A stretch of 64,000 nt of DNA. Origin: Arthrobacter oryzae. GTDB lineage: Bacteria; Actinomycetota; Actinomycetes; Actinomycetales; Micrococcaceae. Position 1 is the first letter of the stretch. Every line of letters begins with the position of its first letter. Under the pieces are notes generated by a model. It did not search any database, was not told the origin of the DNA, and saw only the letters and a program-made list of their open reading frames with translations. A program made the position numbers and the translations under genes. Positions 51,878 to 61,892 of this stretch are shown here, one piece after another. Location: positions 2,294,001 to 2,358,000 of the forward strand of contig NZ_CP132204.1 in assembly GCF_030718995.1 (NCBI RefSeq), written 5' to 3'.

Positions 51878-52772
51878 GAACGTGGTCCTTTGATGAGTCG
51901 GTGTTGGCCAGCGGGTACGCCACAAACGCAAAGCGCCTGGAATCGGGTGACCAGCTGTTGACGTTCAGTGTTCCCTGGCCTCCGAAGAGGGACCACGTGT
52001 GCAGCGGTGCGGCCCAGTCGCCGGTGGAGACAAGCACGACGTCGACGGGCAGGTCGGCGGGGTGGCCTTCTGTTCGGCTGGGGAAGCGGATATAGCTTGC
52101 CAGCTCTCCGTCGGGGGAGAGGTGGGGGAACCAGTCGACCGTTTCGCTCTCAAGGAGGCGCTCGAAACCGCTTCCGTCAACCTGCACACGGGCAAGCTGG
52201 GCGTGACCGGGGAGAGAGCTGAAGGACTCCGTGTTCAGGTAGAGCCACTTTCCGTCGGGCGAGTACTCGGGCCCGTCGCAATGGCCGGTACCGACGTCCA
52301 CGAGGGTGGCCTGGCCGCCGCCGGCCGGAACCGTCAGGAGCCGCCCCGGCTGGCTGAAGTCGCCGGCCTCGATCCCCACGTAGGCGAGCTCGCCGCCGTC
52401 GGGACTAACGCCGTGCAGGAAATGGAAGGAGCCGTCGTCGGCCGTGACTCTCTCTGCCGCACCGCCGCCCAGAGGCGCGCGGTAGATGTGGCCGTCGTTC
52501 GCCGAGAGGAAGATCTGCTTTCCGTCGGGGGCGAGGACATGGTCGTTGTTGAGGTCGGGGATGCCGGTGAGGGGGACATGGCTGATGGTGCGGCCGGCAA
52601 CATCAAAATTCCAGAGCTTTCCGTCCCCGTTGAGGACCAGGGCCGAGCCGTCGAGGGTCCAGTTGGGCGCTTCGAGGAGGAGCTCGTCGGACGTGAACAC
52701 CAGCTCGCGCTCGCCGGTGACGCCTGCAATCCAGACTTCGCAGCGCTGGCCGGGCCGAAGGGTGCGCAGCAT
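51870..52772 (-). CDS. TolB-like PD40 beta-propeller protein
   Basis: 300 residues from ATG 52772, 2 bp after the DUF1080 stop. Repeated WD-like blades: LDGSALVLNGDGKLWNFD, LAPDGKQIFLSANDGHIYRAPLGGG, VSPDGGELAYVG, YSPDGKWLYLNTE, LSPDGELASYIRF, WSPDSRRFAFVAY (the SPDG PD40 core). No signal peptide, so cytosolic, unlike TolB itself. Related propellers occur beside Gfo/Idh and sugar hydrolase genes in actinobacterial glycoside clusters; may be a lyase or binding scaffold. Function not established. Confidence 0.82.
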   Translation of the reverse strand: MLRTLRPGQRCEVWIAGVTGERELVFTSDELLLEAPNWTLDGSALVLNGDGKLWNFDVAGRTISHVPLTGIPDLNNDHVLAPDGKQIFLSANDGHIYRAPLGGGAAERVTADDGSFHFLHGVSPDGGELAYVGIEAGDFSQPGRLLTVPAGGGQATLVDVGTGHCDGPEYSPDGKWLYLNTESFSSLPGHAQLARVQVDGSGFERLLESETVDWFPHLSPDGELASYIRFPSRTEGHPADLPVDVVLVSTGDWAAPLHTWSLFGGQGTLNVNSWSPDSRRFAFVAYPLANTDSSKDHVRD

Positions 52773-52774
52773 GC

Positions 52775-53632
52775 TCAGAGCTCCTTGATCCGGATGTTCC
52801 GCCACCGGCACTGCGCGCCCTTGCCCCAGCGGGCCTCGCCGAACATGGAGTCGTTGTCGTGGACTTCCAACGCGATGTGCCCGCGCTCGCCGAGCACTGC
52901 CAGGACATCCTCCGGGTTGTAGTTCGGCGAGTCCAGCGTGGCGGTGTCCAGCTCGGCGATCCTGAGGCCGTTGACCCAGGTAGTGATCACGGGCATGGCG
53001 CCCACACAGCGGATGCGGAGCTCGTTCCAGTCATCCCAGCGCCACACTTTAAGGAAGTCCCCGACGTCCGCGGCGTGGCTTAGGCGCGCACGCTTCTCTT
53101 CCGTGACGGGTTCCACCGAGGTGGCCGGATCATCGGCGACCAGCCCCGTGGGCCGGCCGCCGTCGTCGAGGGCCGCATCAATGGCGAACGGGACGGCGGA
53201 GAAGCTCGCCAGCCCGTTGCCGAAGAACCCGCCGATGCCGCCGGAGGGACGGTGGTCCACGAGCACCTGGAAACCCTCCCAGCTGTCCCGTTGCCTGCGG
53301 ATCATGACTCCGGTGTCGGCCGGCCAGTCAGGGCGCATTTCGAGAACAAGTTCGAAGTCGCCATAGGGCTGGTCGCTGACGAGATACCCGCCGTACCCGC
53401 TGCCCGGAGTGTCCTGCTCGCCGACGAGGACGCCGTCTTCCACGAACCACCTGGCCGGGTGCTTTTCGGGTTCCCCCGGGCGGGGGATGCCGCGGCGGTC
53501 GAAGAGCTCCAGGAGCTCGGGGCCGCCAGGATACTCAGTACCGTACACCCGGGGTGCGGCGTGCCACCCGGCCAGGCTCGCGCCGTCGAACATCGGGACG
53601 AACCCGTTGGCGTCATCGATCGTGTGGTTCAA
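52775..53632 (-). CDS. DUF1080 protein (3-keto-disaccharide hydrolase family)
   Basis: 285 residues. FVPMFDGASLAGWHAAPRVYG..., VEDGVLVGEQD, GGYLVSDQPYGDFELVLEMRPDWPADTGVMIRRQ, WNELRIRCVGAMPVITTWVNGLRIAELD and GHIALEVHDNDSMFGEARWG: the jelly-roll signature of DUF1080. Members characterised in other bacteria cleave glycosidic bonds of 3-keto-glycosides by elimination or hydrolysis. No signal peptide here, so it would act in the cytosol after uptake. 3 bp downstream of the isomerase gene. Confidence 0.88.
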   Translation of the reverse strand: MNHTIDDANGFVPMFDGASLAGWHAAPRVYGTEYPGGPELLELFDRRGIPRPGEPEKHPARWFVEDGVLVGEQDTPGSGYGGYLVSDQPYGDFELVLEMRPDWPADTGVMIRRQRDSWEGFQVLVDHRPSGGIGGFFGNGLASFSAVPFAIDAALDDGGRPTGLVADDPATSVEPVTEEKRARLSHAADVGDFLKVWRWDDWNELRIRCVGAMPVITTWVNGLRIAELDTATLDSPNYNPEDVLAVLGERGHIALEVHDNDSMFGEARWGKGAQCRWRNIRIKEL

Positions 53633-53635
53633 CGG

Positions 53636-54637
<1,002 letters not shown>

Positions 54638-54638
54638 G

Positions 54639-55835
54639 TCAGGCTCCTTCGGTAACGGGGACGGGGGACGTGCTGATCTGGATAATGGAGGACTTGGCGT
54701 TGGCGGATTCTTCGATGGCGGCCAGCACCCGCTGTACGGCCAGGCCTTCCTCGAACGACGGCGACGGCGGGGTGCCGCCGCCGATTGCGGCCAGGAAGTC
54801 CCGGATCTCGTGGGTGAAGGTGTGTTCCCAGCCGATCACGTGGCCCTGCGGCCACCAGGCAGCCATGTAGGGGTGCTCGGGCTCGTTGACCAGGATTCGC
54901 CGGAAGCCCTGTTCCCGGACCGGGACGGTGGCGTCCAGGAAACCGAGTTCGTTGATGGACTCCAGGTCGAACAGCAGGGAGCCCTTGTCGCCGTAGATCT
55001 CGAGTTTGAGCGAGTTTTTCTGTCCGGTGGCCATGCGCGAGACTTCCACGGAGGCGATGGTCCCGGTGTCCAGGGTCAGCGTGGCCCAGGCGGCGTCGTC
55101 GACCGTTACCTCTTCGGGGCCGTCCGCCCCGGGGCGGCTGGACACGAAGGTGTGCAGCCGTCCGGAGACTTCGGTGACCGTGCCGCCGAGCAGGAACATG
55201 ACCTGGTCGATCGCGTGGGAGGCGATGTCTCCCAGCGCGCCCGACCCGGCGGTTTCCTTGTTCAGGCGCCAGGTCATGGGGGAGTCGGCATCCACCAGCC
55301 AGTCCTGCAGGTAGGCGGCGCGGACGTGACGGATCGTTCCCAGCCGGCCCTCGGCGATGAGCTCCCGGGCCAGTGCCAGTGCCGGTACGCGGCGGTAGTT
55401 GAAACCGATCATGGACTGTACGCCGCGTTCCCGGGCTGACCGGGCAGCGTCCGCCATGGCTTCGGCCTCGGCCAGGGTGTTGGCGAGCGGCTTCTCGACC
55501 AGCACGTGTTTGCCGGCCTCAAGTGCCGCGATGGCGATCTCCGCGTGCATCCACCCCGGGGCGCAGATATCCACGATGTGAATGTCGTCCCGGTCAAGGA
55601 CCGAGCGCCAGTCCGTCGCGGTTTCCGCCCAGCCGTATTTCCGGGCCGCTTCGGCGACCTGCCCGGCGTCCCGGCCCACGAGCACTTTCTGCTCGAAGGC
55701 CGGGACGTCGAAGTGGGAGGCAACGTTGCGCCAGGCGTTCGAGTGGGCCTTGCCCATGAACGCATAGCCGATCATTGCCACACCCAGCGGTGAGTTGTCC
55801 GGGCTGCTGCCGTCCGTGCTTTCGGGGGAGTTCAT
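54639..55835 (-). CDS. Gfo/Idh/MocA-family oxidoreductase (copy 3)
   Basis: 398 residues from ATG 55835; a frame running to 56432 is noise antisense-free overlap with copy 2. GVAMIGYAFMGKAHSNAWRNV (Rossmann G-x-G variant), HVLVEKPLANTLAEAEAM (EKP motif), and GSGALGDIASHAIDQVMFLLGG (Asp-x3-His catalytic pair). The long C-terminal domain (LQDWLVDADSPMTWRLNKETAG) matches the group acting on larger glycosides or inositols. Four-base spacing to its neighbours suggests tight co-transcription. Confidence 0.92.
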   Translation of the reverse strand: MNSPESTDGSSPDNSPLGVAMIGYAFMGKAHSNAWRNVASHFDVPAFEQKVLVGRDAGQVAEAARKYGWAETATDWRSVLDRDDIHIVDICAPGWMHAEIAIAALEAGKHVLVEKPLANTLAEAEAMADAARSARERGVQSMIGFNYRRVPALALARELIAEGRLGTIRHVRAAYLQDWLVDADSPMTWRLNKETAGSGALGDIASHAIDQVMFLLGGTVTEVSGRLHTFVSSRPGADGPEEVTVDDAAWATLTLDTGTIASVEVSRMATGQKNSLKLEIYGDKGSLLFDLESINELGFLDATVPVREQGFRRILVNEPEHPYMAAWWPQGHVIGWEHTFTHEIRDFLAAIGGGTPPSPSFEEGLAVQRVLAAIEESANAKSSIIQISTSPVPVTEGA

Positions 55836-55845
55836 TGCCTGGTTC

Positions 55846-56964
55846 CTAGAGGGTGGAAGCGGTGGGGTCCCAGTCCTCAGGGAGGGCCGGGGACGCGGGG
55901 GCGGAGCTTTCGACGTTGACAAAAGTGCCGGACTCGACGGATTCGGAAATCGAGACCATGGTGTCCAGTACGTGGTAGGCGAGGTTGCCCGTGGCGCGGT
56001 GCGGAACTCCGGCCCGGATGGAGCGGGCCATGTCCAGCACACCCATGCCGCGGCCGTTGGAGGCGCCGGTGGCGGGGATGACGGTCCAGTCTTCATCGCC
56101 CGCGCGCCAGAGCCTGATATCGCCGTCGAAGTAGTTGGGATCCGGGAGCGAGAGGGTGGCTTCGGTGCCGGTGATCTCCACGAACCCCATCCGCTGCCGG
56201 GGAGACTCGAAGGAGAACACGCTGTGCGAGGACTGGCCGCCCTCGAACTGGGCCATCGCGGACACGTGGGTGGGGACTTCCACCGTGAACTCCTCGCCCA
56301 GCTTGGGGCCGGACCCGATGACCCGGACTTCCTTGGCCTTGGAACCGATGGCTGCCACCTTACGCACGGACCCGAACGTCTGAACCAGCGCGGTGAGGTA
56401 GTACGGACCCATGTCGAACAGGGGCCCGGCACCGTACTGGAAGAGGAACGCAGGGTTCGGGTGCCAGGATTCCGGCCCGGGGGTCTGGAACGTGGTCATG
56501 GCGGTCAGCGGGGTGCCGATGTCGCCGCGCTCAATCAACCGCCGTGCGGTCTGCAGCCCGGCGCCCAGGAACGTGTCCGGCGCGCAGCCGAGCCGGAGCC
56601 CCGCGGCGTCGGCAGCCTTCAGCAGCCCCAGCCCGGATTCCCGGTCCAGCGAGAACGGCTTTTCCGTCCAGACGTGCTTGCCTGCGTTGACGGCGGCCGT
56701 GGCCACCTCCACGTGTGCCGCCGGGATAGTCAGGTTCACGATGATTTCGACGTCGGGATGGTTCAGCGCCGCGTCCACCCCGCCCGACTCCGCGATCCCG
56801 TATTCCTTCGCCCGGGCGGCCGCCGCGTCCTCGAACAGATCGGCGATGACGTGGACCTTGAGGTCCGGGAAGACAGTCAGGTTGTCCAGGTACTGCTTGC
56901 TGATGTTGCCGGCGCCGATGACGGCGACGCCGACCGGGCCCTTCTTCATGGAGGAGGTGCTCAT
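55846..56964 (-). CDS. Gfo/Idh/MocA-family oxidoreductase (copy 2)
   Basis: 372 residues from ATG 56964, ATGA overlap with the upstream isomerase; M6 is an alternative start. VGVAVIGAGNISKQYLDNL, KHVWTEKPFSLDRESGLGLL (EKP), and LFDMGPYYLTALVQTFGSV with the catalytic Asp and Tyr in place of the usual His. Probably NAD-dependent oxidation of a sugar hydroxyl. Sits between the two isomerase-like genes in the operon. Confidence 0.92.
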   Translation of the reverse strand: MSTSSMKKGPVGVAVIGAGNISKQYLDNLTVFPDLKVHVIADLFEDAAAARAKEYGIAESGGVDAALNHPDVEIIVNLTIPAAHVEVATAAVNAGKHVWTEKPFSLDRESGLGLLKAADAAGLRLGCAPDTFLGAGLQTARRLIERGDIGTPLTAMTTFQTPGPESWHPNPAFLFQYGAGPLFDMGPYYLTALVQTFGSVRKVAAIGSKAKEVRVIGSGPKLGEEFTVEVPTHVSAMAQFEGGQSSHSVFSFESPRQRMGFVEITGTEATLSLPDPNYFDGDIRLWRAGDEDWTVIPATGASNGRGMGVLDMARSIRAGVPHRATGNLAYHVLDTMVSISESVESGTFVNVESSAPASPALPEDWDPTASTL

Positions 56965-57710
56965 GCCCGTGCTCCTTCGCTGGCTTCAGCGGTCAGGTAC
57001 GCCAGGCTCTGGGCGATGCCGTCGAAGATGTCGCCTGAGTAGTCGTCAAATTCCACAACTCCGACTTCCAAGGACTTGGCGGCGCCGATGACGTCCCATA
57101 CAGCAATCTTTCCCTGGCCTGCCGGCTGCTGGGCCTTGGTGTCGGTGTTGAGCGGGCCGTCCTTGATGTGGATGAACTTCACCCGGTCCCCGAGCTTGGC
57201 CAGGATATCGACCGGGTCCTGGCCTCCGACGGCAACCCAGTAGGTGTCCACTTCGAGGACCAGTTCAGGGTCCAGGAGGTCGGCGAAGTATTCCAGTGCC
57301 GTACGGCCCTCGATGGTGGACTCCAGCTCCCAGGCGTGGTTGTGGTACCCGACCCGGATGCCGTATTCGGCGCCCTTCCTGGCTGCAGCATTGAGCTTGG
57401 CGGCGGTGGCCTGGATGTCCTCGGCCTTCTGCCAGTGCTCGGCCGGCAGGAACGGGTCGATGACGGTGCTGATGCCCAGTTCCCTGGCCGCGGCGAAGAT
57501 TTCGTCCTGGTCCTGGCTGAGCAGGGGAGCGTGGCCGGACGGTGCGGTGAGGCCGTTCTCCTTCAGGGCGGCACCGAGTTCCGTTGCCGTTGCCACGAAG
57601 TTGTACGGCTCAACCTGGGTGAAGCCGATCTCAGCTACCTTCCTGATGGTGCCCGGCAGATCCTCCTGAATGGCATTGCGCAGGGTGTACAGCTGGAGTG
57701 AGTAAGACAT
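56961..57710 (-). CDS. Sugar phosphate isomerase/epimerase-like TIM barrel (copy 1)
   Basis: 249 residues from ATG 57710. YSLQLYTLRNAIQEDLPGTIRKVAEIGFTQVEPYNF, IRVGYHNHAWELE, LVLEVDTYWVAVGGQDPVD, VKFIHIKDGPL and VGVVEFDDYSGD. Metal ligands Glu, His, Asp, Glu are in place. Resembles IolE/IolI-type and 3-keto-sugar epimerase/isomerase partners. Follows the permease genes by 43 bp. Confidence 0.88.
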   Translation of the reverse strand: MSYSLQLYTLRNAIQEDLPGTIRKVAEIGFTQVEPYNFVATATELGAALKENGLTAPSGHAPLLSQDQDEIFAAARELGISTVIDPFLPAEHWQKAEDIQATAAKLNAAARKGAEYGIRVGYHNHAWELESTIEGRTALEYFADLLDPELVLEVDTYWVAVGGQDPVDILAKLGDRVKFIHIKDGPLNTDTKAQQPAGQGKIAVWDVIGAAKSLEVGVVEFDDYSGDIFDGIAQSLAYLTAEASEGARA

Positions 57711-57753
57711 GTCGTTCCTTTGCGGTTGTTCTAAAAGAGGGTTGCGGCGCTGG

Positions 57754-58647
57754 TTAGCGGCCGGCGAGGGATCCGCCGATGCCGCCGACGCTGAAGTATT
57801 TGTTCAGGGTGGCGAAGACGATGACGGGCGGAAGCATCATGACCACGGCCAGGGCCATGACGGAGGTCCAGTCGGTGGCGTTCTGCTGGAAGAAGGACTG
57901 CACGCCCATGGGCAGGGTGAAGATTTCGTTGGAGCGGAGGAACACGATGGCCACGAGGTAGTCGTTCCAGGCGAGCAGGAAGGCGAAGATCGCGGTGGAG
58001 AGGATGCCGGGCAGGCTGTTGCGGAGCACCACTTTGGTGAAGGAGCCGAACACGGAGCAGCCGTCGATCCAGGACGCTTCTTCGAGGCTGATCGGGATGG
58101 AGTCGAAGTAGGCGGCCATCATCCAGGTGGCAACGGTCATCGTGGAGCCCACATAGATGATGGTGATGCCCAGCAGGTTGTCCACCAGTCCCATGCCGGC
58201 GAAGAGGATGAACAGCGGGACCACCGAGGTGATGATGGGCAGAGACTGCATGACGAACAGCAGCAGGGAGTAGCCGGAGACGGCCTTGCTGCGTCCGCGG
58301 GAGAGGACGTAGCCGGCAGGCGCGGCGACGGCTACGGAGACCACCACCGTGGAGAGCGTGGTGATCAGGCTGTTCTGCAGCCAGGTGGCGGCAAACGTTC
58401 CGGAGAAGACGCTGGCGAGGTTCTCGAAGGTCAGGCCGGTGGTGGTGCTGGTCGGACCCGGGGTGAAGGCCAGGATGACGGTGACCATGATCGGGACGAG
58501 GACGATGGCGGTGATGACCAGGATGGCAACGAACCGCCACCACTGGCCGCGGTCGCCGGCTTCGGAGAGTGTGCGGCGGGCTTTGGCGGGGCCGGCGACG
58601 CCGAGGACGGGGCCGGACTCGGGATGGGCGTGGACTGCTGCGCTCAT
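57754..58647 (-). CDS. Carbohydrate ABC transporter permease (MalG-like)
   Basis: 297 residues, six predicted transmembrane helices (first about 37-60: WRFVAILVITAIVLVPIMVTVIL). The EAA loop is SLEEASWIDGCSVFGSFTKVVLRNSLPGI, with the G-x8-LP spacing for docking an ATPase. Start 58647 overlaps the stop of the previous permease by one base. CUT1-type inner-membrane component. Confidence 0.93.
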   Translation of the reverse strand: MSAAVHAHPESGPVLGVAGPAKARRTLSEAGDRGQWWRFVAILVITAIVLVPIMVTVILAFTPGPTSTTTGLTFENLASVFSGTFAATWLQNSLITTLSTVVVSVAVAAPAGYVLSRGRSKAVSGYSLLLFVMQSLPIITSVVPLFILFAGMGLVDNLLGITIIYVGSTMTVATWMMAAYFDSIPISLEEASWIDGCSVFGSFTKVVLRNSLPGILSTAIFAFLLAWNDYLVAIVFLRSNEIFTLPMGVQSFFQQNATDWTSVMALAVVMMLPPVIVFATLNKYFSVGGIGGSLAGR

Positions 58648-59624
58648 TATTCGACGCTCGACTTTCGGATCTGGCGGTACAGGAGAACGGAAATGACCAC
58701 CAGGGTCATGGTCATGAGGAAGGCAATGGCCACGCCGGGACCCGTGGCGAAGTCCTGGAAGACGGTGCGGTAGGCCAGGACCACCAGGGAGGTTGTGGCA
58801 CTGACCGGGCCGCCGCCGGTGAGCAGGTAGATGGTGGGAAAGTCATTGACGCAGAAGATGGTCATGAGGATCCACGAGATGTAAGTGGAGCGGGCAATCA
58901 GCGGCAACGTGATCTGGGTGAACTGCTGGAACCGGGTGGCACCGTCCATGCTGGCGGCTTCGTAGACGGTGGTGTCCACGGAAGCCAGGGCGGCTGAAAT
59001 CATCATCATCATGAACGGGAAGCTGACCCAGACCTTGAAGACCATCACGGTGATGGCGGCGAGGTTGGGATCGGCCAGGAACAGCGGCGTGCCCAGGCCG
59101 AGGTTCCGGAACAGGGACGGGATCAGGCTGTCCGGGGTGGCAACGAGCCAGTTCCACGCGGTGGAGGACACCACGATCGGCACCACCCACGGCAGGAGCA
59201 GCAGGACCTTGAACGTTGCGCCGGCGGGGATTTTGGTGCGGAGCAGCAGGGCCAGGCCCAGGCCCACCAGCCAGGAGCCGAAGACGCCCACGATGGTGAA
59301 CCACAGGGTGAACTGGGCGGCTTTCCAGAACGCCGGCGAGGACAGGACGGTGGCGAAGTTCTCGCCGCCGACGAAGTTTCCGGTCTGGAGCAGGTCGCCG
59401 TCGTGGGTGGCCTGCACGCCGGCGTGGATCAGCGGGTAACCGTGGATCAGGACCAGAAGGACAACGGAGGGGAGCAGGAGCCAGAAGAACGTCCTGGTGG
59501 CCTGGGCCGAGAGTTTGCTCTTGCGGTTCACGTGCCCGGGGTCCGGGGACCCGGCCCCGGGCCCGCCGGGGGCAAGCCCGCGGCGGGCCCGGGCAAGGCC
59601 GGACGGTGCTGTGGTGGATGACAT
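58647..59624 (-). CDS. Carbohydrate ABC transporter permease (MalF-like)
   Basis: 325 residues, six predicted helices after a Gly/Pro/Arg-rich cytoplasmic N-terminus. EAA loop YEAASMDGATRFQQFTQITLPLI near residue 225. Pairs with the MalG-like protein and the lipoprotein to form a CUT1 sugar importer. The first helix LLLPSVVLLVLIHGYPLI is near residue 45. 13 bp after the binding-protein stop. Confidence 0.93.
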   Translation of the reverse strand: MSSTTAPSGLARARRGLAPGGPGAGSPDPGHVNRKSKLSAQATRTFFWLLLPSVVLLVLIHGYPLIHAGVQATHDGDLLQTGNFVGGENFATVLSSPAFWKAAQFTLWFTIVGVFGSWLVGLGLALLLRTKIPAGATFKVLLLLPWVVPIVVSSTAWNWLVATPDSLIPSLFRNLGLGTPLFLADPNLAAITVMVFKVWVSFPFMMMMISAALASVDTTVYEAASMDGATRFQQFTQITLPLIARSTYISWILMTIFCVNDFPTIYLLTGGGPVSATTSLVVLAYRTVFQDFATGPGVAIAFLMTMTLVVISVLLYRQIRKSSVE

Positions 59625-59637
59625 GGCAGGTACCGTT

Positions 59638-60960
59638 CTACTTCTTCAGGACCGATTCGAGGCCGGACTGGAAAGTCTGCAGTGCCGTCTTGGCATCGGC
59701 CTTGCCGGTCAGGATCGTCTGGCTGAACTGGTTCAATGCCTGGCCGCCGTCAAGGGCCGCGAGGTTGGCGTTGAGGGTGTTGCCCTGGGACGCGAAGGTC
59801 TTGGCGATGGGCTGCCAGTCCTTGACGATCTTGACGTTGTTGGGATCATCGGCGAATTCGGGGAGTTCCGTGATCGACTTGAAAACCGGCAGGGCGGACA
59901 TCAGCTTCTGCTTCCACAGTTCCTTGAGCTGGCCCAGGTAGTACACCAGGAAGGCCTCGGATGCTTCCTGCGAGGGTGTGTTCGTGTACATCATGATGTT
60001 GTTCGGGAACACGATGGTGGCCTTGTCCCCGTGCGGGCCGGTGATGGGGTCAGCCACCAGCAGGTCTCCGGACGTGTCGCCGACGCGCTGGGGAACGTTG
60101 ACCTGGAACAGGCCGTATCCGGCCTTGCCGTCCTTCCATTGTGCGGACATGTTGTCGGTGGTGTAGCTGACCGCCGCAGGATCGACAATTCCGTTGGATA
60201 CGAGTTCAAGGACAAATTCCATCGCTTCCACATTGCGGTCGTTCATCAGGTCCAGCTCGCCGTCCTTGTTGAAGACGCCGCCGCCGTTGTTGACCATCAT
60301 CATGATCATGGAGTGGTTGCCGTAGTTGTTGCCTGAGCCTGCGCCGGTGGTGAAGCCAAATGCACCGACCTTCTTGAGTGCTTTTCCGGCTTCCAGGAGG
60401 GACGGCCAGTCGGTGGGAAGTGCCACGTTGGCCTTCTCGAACAGCGACTTCCGGTACCAGAACACGCGCATGTCCAGCTGCCACGGAACCGCCACGTAGC
60501 CCTTGTCCGACTTGAACGGGTCCAGGACGCCCGGCAGGAAGTCGTCGAACTGGCCGTTCTCCTTCAGCTTGTCAATGACCTTGTCGGCGTACGCGATCTG
60601 GCCCTGCTGCTCGAACTGGAAGGCCTGGAAGCCGCCGCCGGTGGACACTGCCGGCCCGGTCTTGGACGCGATGGCCGAGGAGAAGGTCTGGTAGAAGTTG
60701 TTCCACTGGATGATCTGGTAGCTGGCTTTGCTGTTGGCTCCGGAGAAGCCTTCCGCGAGCTTCTTGGCAGCGTCGTTGTAGGCCGGGGTGGCCCACGGCA
60801 TGTCCCAGAACTTGATCGTTCCACCCGCGCTGCCACCGCCCTGCGAAGCGGAGCCGCCGCCGCACGCGGCCAGGAGGGGCGCGGAGGCCGCGGCGGCAGC
60901 GAAGCCCAGGAACCCCCGCCGGGAGAAGGCGGAGGAAGCGATGGAAGGTTTGGTAGACAC
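59638..60960 (-). CDS. ABC transporter solute-binding lipoprotein (carbohydrate)
   Basis: 440 residues from ATG 60960. The signal has a twin-arginine motif (FSRRGFLGFAAAAASAPLLAAC) with lipobox LAAC, so it is likely Tat-exported and lipid-anchored. The mature protein is a type 1 extracellular solute-binding fold: IKFWDMPWATPAYNDAAKKLAEGFSGAN, TGGGFQAFQFEQQGQIAYAD, VAVPWQLDMRVFWYRKSLFEKA, AGYGLFQVNVPQRVG. Ligand presumably a glycoside. The cluster lacks an ATPase; a shared MsiK-type protein probably serves it. Confidence 0.93.
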   Translation of the reverse strand: MSTKPSIASSAFSRRGFLGFAAAAASAPLLAACGGGSASQGGGSAGGTIKFWDMPWATPAYNDAAKKLAEGFSGANSKASYQIIQWNNFYQTFSSAIASKTGPAVSTGGGFQAFQFEQQGQIAYADKVIDKLKENGQFDDFLPGVLDPFKSDKGYVAVPWQLDMRVFWYRKSLFEKANVALPTDWPSLLEAGKALKKVGAFGFTTGAGSGNNYGNHSMIMMMVNNGGGVFNKDGELDLMNDRNVEAMEFVLELVSNGIVDPAAVSYTTDNMSAQWKDGKAGYGLFQVNVPQRVGDTSGDLLVADPITGPHGDKATIVFPNNIMMYTNTPSQEASEAFLVYYLGQLKELWKQKLMSALPVFKSITELPEFADDPNNVKIVKDWQPIAKTFASQGNTLNANLAALDGGQALNQFSQTILTGKADAKTALQTFQSGLESVLKK

Positions 60961-61067
60961 GATGGTTTCCTTTCAAGGCCCGGAGTGACTGAATGCCCGG
61001 GCCCTTCTCGACAATGAGTGGATAGTGACTTGAGGAACTGGAACTGCTGGTGGATGGGTAGGGCTGT

Positions 61068-61892
61068 CTAGCTGGTGAGTTGGCTGAGGAGTGACATAAC
61101 GGAGGTGAACTGCGTCAGGTCGTTGGCCGGGATCCCGGAAGAAATATGTGCGTGAACCCTCGACCAGCTGGTCCGGTGGGACGACTCGTACAGTGTGGGA
61201 AGCGTCGTCGCTCCTTCTGTGGTTACTGCGCGGACTTCGGCCGGCCACGCCGCTGCGGGGTCCGGCAGAACGACGTCGGCGCGGCCGGCAGACGTCAGGA
61301 TCGTGAGGCTTGCCGTGGCCGGCAGCGCGGAGGTGAGGATGCCCTGCAGCGCCACGGGCACCCCGTCTGCCACGACGCCTGCCACGGTGTAGCCGTTCCC
61401 GTTGCGCTGGACCATCCGCACGTTCCGGACGTTGATCCCGCACTGAACCAGGACGGCGAGCTGATCCTTTAGCAGGTGCACCGGATCCGTGCCGGGCGCG
61501 GCGACGGCAACCGAGTCGAGCAGGACGGCGTCCTTGAGTGCCGTGGCGATGACGCCATGCACGTTGCCGGCGGTGGGGGCCAGCGCGGTGTTGCCGGCCC
61601 ATTGCTGGTCCAGCACCACCACCGAGCCGGCCGCGCCGGCCACAGCGATGAGCTCGGCGGGATCTTCCGCCACCGGCCCGGACACCACAACCCCTTTGGC
61701 TCCGTTGCGGATTGCATCGGCCGATCGTCCGGTCCAGCCCGCATGGCCGGCGACGGCGGTGACGTCAGGCGCGGCCGCAGCCGGCCCAGCAGGAGCCGGA
61801 CCAAAGGACAGGGGAAGGGAAGCGACGACGGCGGACACTGCACCTGCTGCTTCAGCCTGCGGATCCGCGTGCACGGACAGCTGCGTGGTCAT
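61068..61892 (-). CDS. Degenerate Gfo/Idh-related protein, auxiliary of copy 1
   Basis: 274 residues from ATG 61892, overlapping the oxidoreductase stop by ATGA. Ala/Val/Gly-rich. The order of elements recalls the Gfo/Idh fold (DVTAVAGHAGWTGRSADAIRNGAKGVVVSGPVAEDP, then VLLDSVAVAAPGTDPVHLLKDQLAVLVQCGINVRNVRMVQRNGNGYTVAG), but the dinucleotide GxGxxG, EKP motif and catalytic His are all absent. It may be a non-catalytic partner subunit. No signal peptide. Assignment is tentative. Confidence 0.55.
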   Translation of the reverse strand: MTTQLSVHADPQAEAAGAVSAVVASLPLSFGPAPAGPAAAAPDVTAVAGHAGWTGRSADAIRNGAKGVVVSGPVAEDPAELIAVAGAAGSVVVLDQQWAGNTALAPTAGNVHGVIATALKDAVLLDSVAVAAPGTDPVHLLKDQLAVLVQCGINVRNVRMVQRNGNGYTVAGVVADGVPVALQGILTSALPATASLTILTSAGRADVVLPDPAAAWPAEVRAVTTEGATTLPTLYESSHRTSWSRVHAHISSGIPANDLTQFTSVMSLLSQLTS

